From CAZCPB01 sp964540295 (GTDB taxonomy: Bacteria > Planctomycetota > Phycisphaerae > Phycisphaerales > UBA1924), in the NCBI GenBank assembly GCA_964540295.1, contig CAZIMT010000085.1, positions 1 through 14,469 of the forward strand: 14,469 nt of DNA, read 5' to 3'. Under the pieces are notes generated by a model that saw only the letters and a list, made by a program, of their open reading frames with translations, was not told where the DNA came from and searched no databases. The number at the start of each line of letters is the position of its first letter. Position 1 is the first letter of the stretch. The translations under genes and the position numbers were made by a program. Positions 6,696-13,432 of the stretch are shown here, in pieces.

Positions 6696-9600
6696 CAAGG
6701 CTTCGAATACACCACCACGAACGAACTCTTCCCATCGATCGCCGAGAGCTCGACTTCGAACCATGTCGAGCCGTCGTCCCCGGCCCGCTCGATCGCCTTG
6801 CAGTTCTGCTGGTCCGCGATCAACACCTTGCCCTTGCCCGCGTTCACAAACAGCTTCACGCCGGTGGTGTTCGCAGCCATCTCCACGCCGAACGAGCGAC
6901 GAAACAGCACGCCCGCCTCCGCCGCAGGCTCAAACCGCTCGCGGATGTTGGCCGAGACATTCTTCGATGATTCGGTCGGCCCCGCGGCACCGATCGAGTA
7001 CATGAACGTCGGCACGCCGCCCTTATCGAGCGTGTACCCCTTGAACCGACCCAAGGCCTTCGCGCTCGTCACCTTGGGCCACCCCAGCCCGCCAGCACCG
7101 ACTTCCAGAATCAGCGCCGGGCCTGCGGGGGCTTTCCATTCCGTGATCCCCTTCTCGTCGCTCACGTTCCCGCCGCGGCCCGCCCACGCGCCGCTCGCGT
7201 CAAGAAACCCGCCACGCCACGCATCCACCAGCCGCACGTCGCCCGCATCAAACGCGAAGTGCAGACCAGCCGGGAAACCGACCGCGATCCCCCGGCTCCC
7301 GGCATCCTTCATAAACGTCCGCAGCACCATCGGCCGATCGCCCACGCTCAGCGTCAAACCCTTGCCCGTGTTGATCCCCGTCGGCACCGGCGCAAAGTCG
7401 CCTTGGTTGAAGTACGCCCACATCGCGTCGGCCTGCTTGTCGGGGTCGCCGCCGAAGACGTCCTTCACCGCGCCCGTCCCGGTCTGATAGAAGTTCGGCA
7501 TCCGCGTCCCGGCTTTGAACCGGTGCGGGTTCATGATGTACCCCTGCCACCAGTCATAACGAAGCCGCTCAGAAAACGCCGTGATGTTCGGGCCCGGCGT
7601 CCCCGCAGACGGGTAGTCGCCGAACACGTGGCACGAGATGCAGTTCAGCCCCGAATCACCCACCAGCTTCCGTCCCGCCGCCGCGATCTCGTCGCTCGGC
7701 TTGGGCTCGGTCCGGTCCGCATTGGGCCAGATCCCCGATTCCGCCGCCAAGCTCGTGACCAACGGCCCGACGTGCGCGTCGCCGAACTGCGGCATCCGCA
7801 CGCCCATGTAAGGCCGCGCCCGACCGTGCTGCGTCAGCACCGTCTTCAACCACGTCGTCGTCAACTTGAAACCAACACCCGTCAGGTTCGGCGGCAAACG
7901 CCCCTCATCGCCAAGCTCGGTCTCGTTGAGCGTGCGGAAGTACGCATTGATCTGCTTGGCTGGCCCGCCCTCGTCGTCCTTCACGTGGCACGCTAGGCAG
8001 CTCAGCCCTTCGATCTGCCGGTGCGACGCGTCGATCGGCGCGAGAGCACCCTGCGCCTTGCTGGCCGGGATCACCGCCGCCGCCAACGCCGCACGCTCCG
8101 CATCACTCAACGTGTAGCGCGGCGCCGTTGTGCTCTTGGGATCAAGGCAGCCCTTGCCCGCCGTCAGCCCCGGCAACGCCTTGGCCTTCAGCGTGGACGC
8201 CACGCTCGGCAGGTTGTGACCAATCTGGTGACAGTCCGCGCAACCTCGCGCCGCGAACGCGGCCTTGCCCGTCTCAACTTTCGAGGGCTCTGCCTTGAAA
8301 CTCGCAGGCTCCTTCGCCTCGCCGAACTTGTTCACCAAATACGTGGCGATCAGGTCCGCCTCGGCCGTGGACAGGTTCATGTTGGGCATGCGACCGCCCG
8401 GGTGTACCCGCGACGGATCCTGCAAGAACTCCGACAGCGCCGCTGGCCGCCACTTTCCCGCCAGATCGCCATACGCCGCAAAGCCCTTATATTCAGGAAG
8501 TTTCTTAGACAACCCCTGCTCGTTCACAAACGCCGCCGCTGGCGATTCCAGCGGCCCGTGGCACGCCACGCAACCCACCGTGTGAAAGTAATACCGCCCT
8601 TGATCGATCACGTCCTGCTCTTTAGCCGCCGGCTCCGTCGAGGCCGACGAAAGGTGCGGAGCGACCAGATACTGCACGATCGCCTCTGCGTCGGCCTTGT
8701 CCTTGGGCGACTCGCCCAGCACGTCGGGCATGTGCGAGCCCGGCTTCACCGCTTGCGGATTGAGGATCCACTTGAGCAACCACTCGGGTCGCGCACGACG
8801 GCCGATCTCGCCCAGCAGCGGCGCTTGCCGAACCGCCACGGCAGAACTCGAACTCTTCCCGTCAGCCCCCGCGTGACACGACGTGCAACCCAGCTCGCCC
8901 AGAAGCGCCCGCCCGTGCAGCGCATCCACGCCCGCCTGAGCCGCAACCTTGGCAAACTTGGGAACCTTCGTCGCCGTGATCGGGATCGCCTCGGAACGAA
9001 AGCCTTGATCGCGAACCTTCTCTCGGTCCCACACCGTGCGCAGCCGAGCGGCCGCGTCGCCCTTACGCGAGTACTTCACCACCACCTGCACGTCACCCTT
9101 GGGCAGCGCGACATACGGCGTGTTCGCCTTCCCAACCTTGCCCGAGCCGTCCACGTTCACCGACGCCAGCTTCGCCCCGCCCTTCGCGTCAAACACCGTC
9201 ACCGTCGCGCTCCCGCCCTCGGCCTCGGCCCCGAAGCGGTACTTGCCCGCCTCCTCGATCGCGATCTCTGTCGTGTACTCGGCCACGAACCCCGCGGGCG
9301 CGACCTGCGGGTCGATCGTCGCTCCGGCTGGCAGAGCAAAGCTCGGCGACGCCGCGTGCGATTTCACTTCCACCTTGCCGCTGCCGCTATACACCGCGTA
9401 CCACCCGCGAAACGCTTCCTCGGCTGGCTGCTCGGCGGCCTTCGCGCCCGCAGGTTGGTTCTCGGTTTCGAGCAGACCCGGCACGAACGACGCCGAAAGT
9501 GTCGTCGCACTCTCGGGCGCTCGAAAACCTGAAGCCATCCACGTCCCCGCAAGCAGCGCAACGCAAAGCACGCCCCAAACCGCGTCGGCCCACCGCCCTT

Positions 9601-9745
9601 GCCCGCGTGCAGAGAAACGCGATCTCGCACCTTGCTTCATCGGATTGACTTTCTTCATCGGAAAACCTGAACCGCCTTGCGTCGAGACAGCGATCTCAAC
9701 CAAGCCACCGACTTGGGCCGCGTCCAAAACAGATCCGTGCTTCAT
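6695..9745 (-). CDS. Secreted multiheme (five CxxCH) cytochrome c
   Basis: 1016-residue exported electron-transfer protein with five heme c motifs: CTSCH (287-291), CVACH (392-396), CADCH (502-506), CLACH (583-587) and CISCH (702-706). Met-Pro pairs at 339, 453, 651 and 749 are likely distal ligands for four of them; the third motif lacks an obvious one. An Arg-rich N-terminus is followed by a hydrophobic segment (about 52-72), read as a signal peptide or anchor. Residues about 113-240 resemble a PA14 or carbohydrate-binding beta domain. The region after about 795 (GDRPMVLRTFM, FAFDAG, GGFLDASGAW) resembles a C-terminal domain that I associate with planctomycete cytochromes. GGAG lies 8 nt before the ATG at 9745; starts at M30 or M36 remain possible. 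It is the first gene of a unit with the propeller protein and probably accepts its electrons. Confidence 0.88.
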   Translation of the reverse strand: MKHGSVLDAAQVGGLVEIAVSTQGGSGFPMKKVNPMKQGARSRFSARGQGRWADAVWGVLCVALLAGTWMASGFRAPESATTLSASFVPGLLETENQPAGAKAAEQPAEEAFRGWYAVYSGSGKVEVKSHAASPSFALPAGATIDPQVAPAGFVAEYTTEIAIEEAGKYRFGAEAEGGSATVTVFDAKGGAKLASVNVDGSGKVGKANTPYVALPKGDVQVVVKYSRKGDAAARLRTVWDREKVRDQGFRSEAIPITATKVPKFAKVAAQAGVDALHGRALLGELGCTSCHAGADGKSSSSAVAVRQAPLLGEIGRRARPEWLLKWILNPQAVKPGSHMPDVLGESPKDKADAEAIVQYLVAPHLSSASTEPAAKEQDVIDQGRYYFHTVGCVACHGPLESPAAAFVNEQGLSKKLPEYKGFAAYGDLAGKWRPAALSEFLQDPSRVHPGGRMPNMNLSTAEADLIATYLVNKFGEAKEPASFKAEPSKVETGKAAFAARGCADCHQIGHNLPSVASTLKAKALPGLTAGKGCLDPKSTTAPRYTLSDAERAALAAAVIPASKAQGALAPIDASHRQIEGLSCLACHVKDDEGGPAKQINAYFRTLNETELGDEGRLPPNLTGVGFKLTTTWLKTVLTQHGRARPYMGVRMPQFGDAHVGPLVTSLAAESGIWPNADRTEPKPSDEIAAAGRKLVGDSGLNCISCHVFGDYPSAGTPGPNITAFSERLRYDWWQGYIMNPHRFKAGTRMPNFYQTGTGAVKDVFGGDPDKQADAMWAYFNQGDFAPVPTGINTGKGLTLSVGDRPMVLRTFMKDAGSRGIAVGFPAGLHFAFDAGDVRLVDAWRGGFLDASGAWAGRGGNVSDEKGITEWKAPAGPALILEVGAGGLGWPKVTSAKALGRFKGYTLDKGGVPTFMYSIGAAGPTESSKNVSANIRERFEPAAEAGVLFRRSFGVEMAANTTGVKLFVNAGKGKVLIADQQNCKAIERAGDDGSTWFEVELSAIDGKSSFVVVYSKP

Positions 9746-9798
9746 CGTGCCGACTCCATAGGGAAGAGGTCAATAGTCTACTACGAATCGAGAGACAG

Positions 9799-9830
9799 CG
9801 ATGGAACGCGATCCAGACTTTGTTCCATCG
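9799..9830 (-). promoter_or_regulatory. Perfect 9-bp inverted repeat upstream of the cytochrome gene
   Basis: CGATGGAAC (9799-9807) and GTTCCATCG (9822-9830) are exact inverted copies separated by 14 nt, about 55-85 bp before the cytochrome ATG. The half-site centres are 23 bp apart, about two helical turns, which fits a dimeric regulator binding one face of the DNA. A leader hairpin is the alternative. The regulator is unknown. Confidence 0.4.
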
Positions 9831-9964
9831 GCGAGCTCGAGCAAATGGTACTCACCGTGACGGCTTTCCGACAGACCAGCCAAACTCGCAAAGTGGTGCC
9901 AGATGCGCGAACCGGCCCGCACCTACGAGCCCGTACCAATTAGCGTGAGGGAACGTTCGTGCTT

Positions 9965-10006
9965 TGAAGAAAAAAGAACCGCCCGAGTCTTGCGACCCGG
10001 GCGGTT
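9965..10006 (-). terminator. Strong intrinsic terminator of the dockerin-protein gene
   Basis: On the - strand a 13-bp stem (AACCGCCCGGGTC with GACTCGGGCGGTT, one G-U pair) is capped by a GCAA tetraloop of the GNRA class and followed by CTTTTTTCTTC. On the + strand the wobble becomes an A-C mismatch and the T tract is shorter, so the - orientation is favoured. It begins about 40 nt past the TAA of the gene ending at 10047. Confidence 0.9.
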
Positions 10007-10046
10007 TGAAAATTCACAGAGCGTTCAACAACCGAGAACCGGTTGA

Positions 10047-11093
10047 TTAGCAGCCCAGCTCGAACAGAGCGACGTAGGCGTCGAAGTCCTCGCCGGAGAC
10101 GAAGACATCACCGTCGAAGTCGGCAGCGATGTCGCCAGCCTCGAAGGCCAGAACGAAGGCGTCGAAGTCGTCGCCCGTTGGGAAGCCGTCGCCGTCGAAG
10201 TCGATCGAGCAGCCGCCGAAGGCGAGCATCTTGCCCAGGGGACGAGCGCAGAGGCCGGGGCCGAAGTCGTAGGTATAGCACTCAATCGCGGCGTCGAACG
10301 CGCCGTCGAGAGGAGTATCGTCGTCGAACGAGTTCTCGCCCTGGTTGCCGAAGGAACCAGGCATGATGTCGCCGCCGCCCTCAGCGCGAAGGTTCTCAGT
10401 CGCGCCCCAAAGCATGGGCTGGCAAGGGAAGTTCGCGATAGTGATCGTCGTGCCGTCGAAGGCCTCGCTGATGATGCCCTGGTAGCCGGTGACCGTGGCG
10501 TCGAGGGTCAGACCGCCGAACAAGCCGATGTCCACGTTGCCGAAGAAATAGCCAACGCCCGGATCGGCCACGCCGAAGTCCAGCGCCACGCCGTCACCAG
10601 CGCCAGCGCCGGTGGTGTCGCACAGGTCCAGATTACCACCGGTGCTCAGGAAGTAGAACAGGAACATCTGGGTGGGAGCCGCGGGTCCCCAAAACCAAGC
10701 GATATCCATATGGGTCGCGGTGGTCTTGCGGAACGAAGTCATGTCGTCGAGCCAGTTGGGGTTAATGAACGTGTCGCCGAAGTACCAACGACTGCCGTTG
10801 CCGCCAGTCATGCAACCGCTCGGGTTCTCGGGCGCGCCAGTCGCCGCGAGCGACCAGTCACGACCGAAACCGTCGAACAAGCAGCCCGAGGGGATCGCGC
10901 GGTCTGAGAAACCACCGTAGGAGATCCAGTCGGTCAGCATCGTGACCTTGCCCGTCGCGTCCTTCTTCACCTTCGCGATCCGGACCGGGTCGATCTTCAC
11001 GCCGGGGCCCGAAACCTGAAGCGGGGGCTTCGCCGAGGCGACGACCGCCATCGCACAACCAGCAACCAAAGCGATCTTCATACAACTCTTCAT
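10047..11093 (-). CDS. Secreted protein with C-terminal GC-type dockerin domain
   Basis: 348-residue exported protein of unknown function. A signal peptide with hydrophobic core (about 5-20) probably ends at ASA (19-21). The middle (about 25-290) is rich in Gly, Asp, Phe and Trp with several cysteines and looks like a beta-rich extracellular domain; I do not recognise a catalytic motif. The C-terminus carries two EF-hand-like dockerin repeats, DFDGDGFPTGDDFDAF (298-313) and DFDGDVFVSGEDFDAY (325-340), with Asp calcium ligands, then ends in FELGC. This matches the GC-type dockerin found on many Phycisphaerae secreted proteins, thought to serve in surface attachment. The start is set at 11093 by AGAGGAG six nt upstream; the longer frame to 11210 has no such support. 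A strong terminator follows, so it is probably monocistronic. Confidence 0.85.
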   Translation of the reverse strand: MKSCMKIALVAGCAMAVVASAKPPLQVSGPGVKIDPVRIAKVKKDATGKVTMLTDWISYGGFSDRAIPSGCLFDGFGRDWSLAATGAPENPSGCMTGGNGSRWYFGDTFINPNWLDDMTSFRKTTATHMDIAWFWGPAAPTQMFLFYFLSTGGNLDLCDTTGAGAGDGVALDFGVADPGVGYFFGNVDIGLFGGLTLDATVTGYQGIISEAFDGTTITIANFPCQPMLWGATENLRAEGGGDIMPGSFGNQGENSFDDDTPLDGAFDAAIECYTYDFGPGLCARPLGKMLAFGGCSIDFDGDGFPTGDDFDAFVLAFEAGDIAADFDGDVFVSGEDFDAYVALFELGC

Positions 11094-11099
11094 GGAACG

Positions 11100-11106
11100 C
11101 TCCTCT
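11100..11106 (-). promoter_or_regulatory. Shine-Dalgarno of the dockerin-protein gene
   Basis: On the - strand AGAGGAG stands six nt before the ATG at 11093, an ideal spacing. It decides the start in favour of the 348-residue product with the signal peptide at its N-terminus. Confidence 0.8.
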
Positions 11107-11132
11107 AAAAATGAAAAAATCACGTACAACAC

Positions 11133-11182
11133 AGCCTCGAAAGGCTCCAATCTCCATCCACAAGGCTTGAAAATATCAAGCC
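11133..11182 (-). promoter_or_regulatory. Two small hairpins in the dockerin-gene leader
   Basis: On the - strand a 7-bp perfect stem GGCTTGA/TCAAGCC (11164-11182, 5-nt loop) is followed by a 5-bp stem AGCCT/AGGCT with a TTCG loop (11133-11146), ending 26 nt before the Shine-Dalgarno. They may be a structured 5' leader or, for the first, an operator. No known riboswitch is recognised. Confidence 0.35.
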
Positions 11183-11346
11183 CTTTGAACGCAAAAAAAA
11201 GAAGGCACAAAACTCTGAACGATCAAAAAACTCTTCTACAGACAGAACGCCTCATCCAGAACGCCTCGTCAAACACCAGAAATCTCAGGCCGGAGATCTG
11301 AAAGACCCGCGACCGAAAACCTGAACTTGAACCGATCCGAACTCCA

Positions 11347-11497
11347 AAGCCAACGCTCGAAGCCAACGCTCNNNNNNNNNNNNNNNNNNNNNNNNNNNNN
11401 NNNNNNNNNNNNNNNNNNNNNNNNNNNNNNNNNNNNNNNNNNNNNNNNNNNNNNNNNNNNNNNNNNNNNNNAAGCCAACGCTCGAAGCCAACGCTCA
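11347..11497. repeat. 13-nt tandem repeat array interrupted by the assembly gap
   Basis: The unit AAGCCAACGCTCG is complete at 11347-11359, partial (12 of 13) at 11360-11371, and resumes after the gap at 11472-11484 and 11485-11497 (last base A). Degenerate copies follow, for example AAAGCCGCGCTCA at 11546-11558. The repeat enters the gap on one side and leaves it on the other, so the array is longer than what is shown. Because 13 is not a multiple of three, the array is open in shifting frames and is not a protein repeat with any coding support. Confidence 0.9.
11372..11471. other. Assembly gap of 100 N
   Basis: Exactly 100 unknown bases, the usual placeholder for a gap of unestimated length. 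The repeat units on the two sides are 112 nt apart, not a multiple of 13, so the stated length is very unlikely to be real. Confidence 0.97.
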
Positions 11498-11601
11498 AAG
11501 CCGCTAAACCAAGGCCTCTCGCCAGCCACCAAATCCTCTCACTTCAAAGCCGCGCTCAGAACGTCGCTCAAAGACCACGAACAGAAACGAGCCTAGACGC
11601 G

Positions 11602-11626
11602 AAAAACTTCTCACAACGACGAGAAG
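11602..11626 (-). terminator. Terminator-like hairpin, - strand
   Basis: On the - strand CTTCTC and GAGAAG pair around an 8-nt loop and are followed directly by TTTTT. The stem is only 6 bp and half AT. It lies about 490 nt past the carA stop, so it would end either a very long carA 3' UTR or an independent small transcript. Confidence 0.3.
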
Positions 11627-11991
11627 ATCGCAAAGTCATCTTCATCTCAAAGACATGAACATTCAATCGAATGCCGAGAACCGGCTGGAAAAATCTCAAT
11701 CGTCCTCATCGAAACCAATCGAGCCCACATGCCTGTTCCATCGCAACTTGAGAAATCGCATGGATCACCGTTTCTGATCCTACCATAAAATCAAGTGGCC
11801 GCAAGGCATTTTGGCACGGTTTGCCAGAATTTTATTTTTTCCGCCTGTGAGCGAAGCGCCGCACGTCAAAGTCAACCCATCTTCCCCCGGCTCGCAAAAC
11901 CGCGAACCGTTCCGGCTCACTACCAATCTCCTAAATCACGCACTCAGAATAGCTTACAGCGATTCCGCAGAAAACAGACACTCTCTACGCC

Positions 11992-12013
11992 AGATCGAAC
12001 GAGGGTTCGATCT
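11992..12013. repeat. Perfect 9-bp hairpin downstream of carA
   Basis: AGATCGAAC and GTTCGATCT are exact inverted copies around GAGG, 100 bp past the carA stop. Neither strand has a T tract after it, so it is not a classical terminator. It could be a rho-dependent 3'-end stabilising hairpin or a protein site. Confidence 0.45.
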
Positions 12014-12112
12014 TCACGCATTCACAGCCGCCGGTCAAGGCCAACCGACCTCACGTCTGAAATCAGATCTGAGCGGCAACAGACTCGAGCTGGAGATGCC
12101 GTCCGGCCGCGC

Positions 12113-13411
12113 TCATCGGCGTCGATTGACGTTCATCAACGCCACGAACTCATCGAACAGGTACCCGGCGTCGTGCGGCCCGGGTGAGGCCTCGGGGTGA
12201 TACTGCACCGCGAAAACTGGCCTGTTCTTGAGCCGAAACCCGGCCAAGGTTCCATCATTCAGGTTCACGTGCGTCGCCACGCCCCCCACCGCCGCGAGCG
12301 AATCCGCGTCCACCGCGAACCCGTGATTCTGGCTCGTAATCTCGACCTCGCCAGATTCATGGTTGAGCACCGGCTGGTTGATCCCGCGGTGCCCGAACTT
12401 CAGCTTATAGGTCTTGGCGCCAGCCGCGAGCGACAGCAGTTGATGGCCTAGGCAGATACCAAAGATCGGCATGGACGCGGTTGGTGAATCTAAGCTTATC
12501 GGGCGGATGAGATCGCGCAGTGTGGCGACGGTGGCCTCGACGGCGGCGGGATCGCCCGGGCCGTTGGACACGAATAGGCCGTCGATCTCGCCGCGGTTGT
12601 AGCGCTGGGCGATCTCACGAGCGGAGGTGTCGTGCGGGACCACCTCGACCGCGCAGCCACGGTCCGAGAGATTTCGAAGAATGTTCCGCTTGGCTCCGCA
12701 GTCTAAGGCGAGAACTCGCAGCGGAGGGGAAGAAGAAGAAGAAGAAGAAGAAGAAGGCGAGACGCCTTCGCCACGAGGCTCAGGAGATACGGCGCTAGAG
12801 GGCAACGGCGTCCAGTCGCCGAGCGTCTCGGCCCAGGTCTGAGCGTTGGTACACCCGACCATTGGGACGAGGTTCTGGCCGTCCATCGAGGGAGCCGACC
12901 GCGCGATCTCCACGAGCTGGTCGTCGGTGAGGTCGGTCCGATCAGTGATGACGCCGGGGACGCAACCGACCGAGCGAAGACGCTTGGTGATCGCTCGCGT
13001 GTCAACACCCTCAAGCCCGAGCACGTTGGACCGCGACAGGTACGCCGACAAGCTCTCTTGGGCTCGGTAGTTCGAGTACCGCCGGGCCAGCTCGCGCACA
13101 ACCAACCCGGAGACCTGCACCTTCTGCGATTCGGTGTCCTCGGCGTTGACGCCGGTGTTGCCGATCAGCGGGAAAGTTTCGACCAGGATCTGCCCGGTGT
13201 ACGAAGGATCTGTGAGCGATTCTTGGTAGCCAGACATGGCGGTGTTGAAAACCACCTCGGCCTGGGCGGTGATGCCGCGACCGACAGCTCCAAAGGCGAA
13301 GCCTTGGAAGACCGAGCCGTCGGCCAGAGCTAGGCGGCCGGGCGGTCGGGCGGCAATGCGGTCACCGGTTAAGGAGAGATTCGGACGCGTCGAGTTCGGC
13401 GTGTCTGGCAT
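12113..13411 (-). CDS. carA: Carbamoyl-phosphate synthase small subunit (glutaminase)
   Basis: Cytosolic glutamine amidotransferase subunit that hydrolyses glutamine and channels ammonia to the large subunit CarB for carbamoyl phosphate, the precursor of pyrimidines and arginine. The N-terminal CarA domain begins at about 27 (LALADGSVFQG) with the conserved EVVFNTAMSGYQE. The class I glutaminase domain carries nucleophile C320 in GICLGHQ, and H405 and E407 in YHPEASPGPHD complete the triad. At 432 residues it is about 50 longer than the E. coli protein. The excess lies partly in a 26-residue N-terminal extension and partly in a Ser/Pro linker (about 200-232) with nine consecutive serines at 220-228. 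No clear Shine-Dalgarno precedes the ATG. carB is not in the window. It is transcribed divergently from priA with 21 bp between the starts. Confidence 0.96.
   Translation of the reverse strand: MPDTPNSTRPNLSLTGDRIAARPPGRLALADGSVFQGFAFGAVGRGITAQAEVVFNTAMSGYQESLTDPSYTGQILVETFPLIGNTGVNAEDTESQKVQVSGLVVRELARRYSNYRAQESLSAYLSRSNVLGLEGVDTRAITKRLRSVGCVPGVITDRTDLTDDQLVEIARSAPSMDGQNLVPMVGCTNAQTWAETLGDWTPLPSSAVSPEPRGEGVSPSSSSSSSSSPPLRVLALDCGAKRNILRNLSDRGCAVEVVPHDTSAREIAQRYNRGEIDGLFVSNGPGDPAAVEATVATLRDLIRPISLDSPTASMPIFGICLGHQLLSLAAGAKTYKLKFGHRGINQPVLNHESGEVEITSQNHGFAVDADSLAAVGGVATHVNLNDGTLAGFRLKNRPVFAVQYHPEASPGPHDAGYLFDEFVALMNVNRRR
12729..12769. repeat. (GAA)9 microsatellite and adjoining palindrome inside carA
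   Basis: Nine exact GAA copies (12729-12755) abut and overlap a perfect 7-bp inverted repeat, GAAGGCG-AGA-CGCCTTC (12753-12769). Read on the - strand in the carA frame the microsatellite gives TCT serine codons, so changes in copy number would alter only the length of the polyserine linker. Confidence 0.9.
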
Positions 13412-13432
13412 CGGTAGAGTCTATGCACCGCC

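Larger units (their letters stand above)
9746..10046. other. Intergenic region between cytochrome and dockerin-protein genes
   Basis: This 301-bp stretch has no credible gene. It should contain the promoter of the cytochrome unit (- strand), whose Shine-Dalgarno GGAG is at 9754-9757, and it holds a 9-bp inverted repeat and the terminator of the dockerin gene. I see no convincing -35/-10 pair. TAGACT on the - strand near 9770 is only a weak -10 candidate. Confidence 0.6.
11094..12112. other. 1-kb gene-free region between carA and the dockerin-protein gene
   Basis: No credible coding sequence lies here; the open frames are short and overlap each other or carA. From left to right it holds the leader and Shine-Dalgarno of the dockerin gene, two small hairpins (11133-11146, 11164-11182), an 11-bp direct repeat CAGAACGCCTC (11243-11253 and 11257-11267), a 13-nt tandem array broken by the 100-N gap, degenerate array copies to about 11570, a - strand terminator-like hairpin (11602-11626), a T-rich tract (11829-11840) and a 9-bp hairpin (11992-12013). 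The region is more AT-rich than its neighbours. Its purpose is unknown. Confidence 0.6.

Noticed and set aside
8021..9532. 503-codon open frame on the + strand, antisense to the cytochrome gene
   Set aside because: It is highly Arg- and Leu-rich with no recognisable domain, and it lies wholly opposite a gene with five heme motifs. Long antisense frames are expected in high-GC DNA.
11347..11558. Possible CRISPR array
   Set aside because: The units are 13 nt and directly abutting with no spacers, and no cas gene is nearby.
11269..11596. Frames translating the tandem repeat (SVGFERWLRALA-like peptide)
   Set aside because: They run through the N block, and a 13-nt unit cycles through all three frames, so the peptide repeat is a by-product of the DNA repeat.
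12001..12013. GGTTCGATC resembling a tRNA T-arm
   Set aside because: It is part of a simple 9-bp hairpin; no acceptor stem, anticodon arm or D arm can be placed around it.
11811..12200. 129-codon + strand frame reaching into the 3' end of carA
   Set aside because: It has no Shine-Dalgarno, no domain, overlaps another frame starting at 11795, and runs antisense into carA. I treat it as chance.
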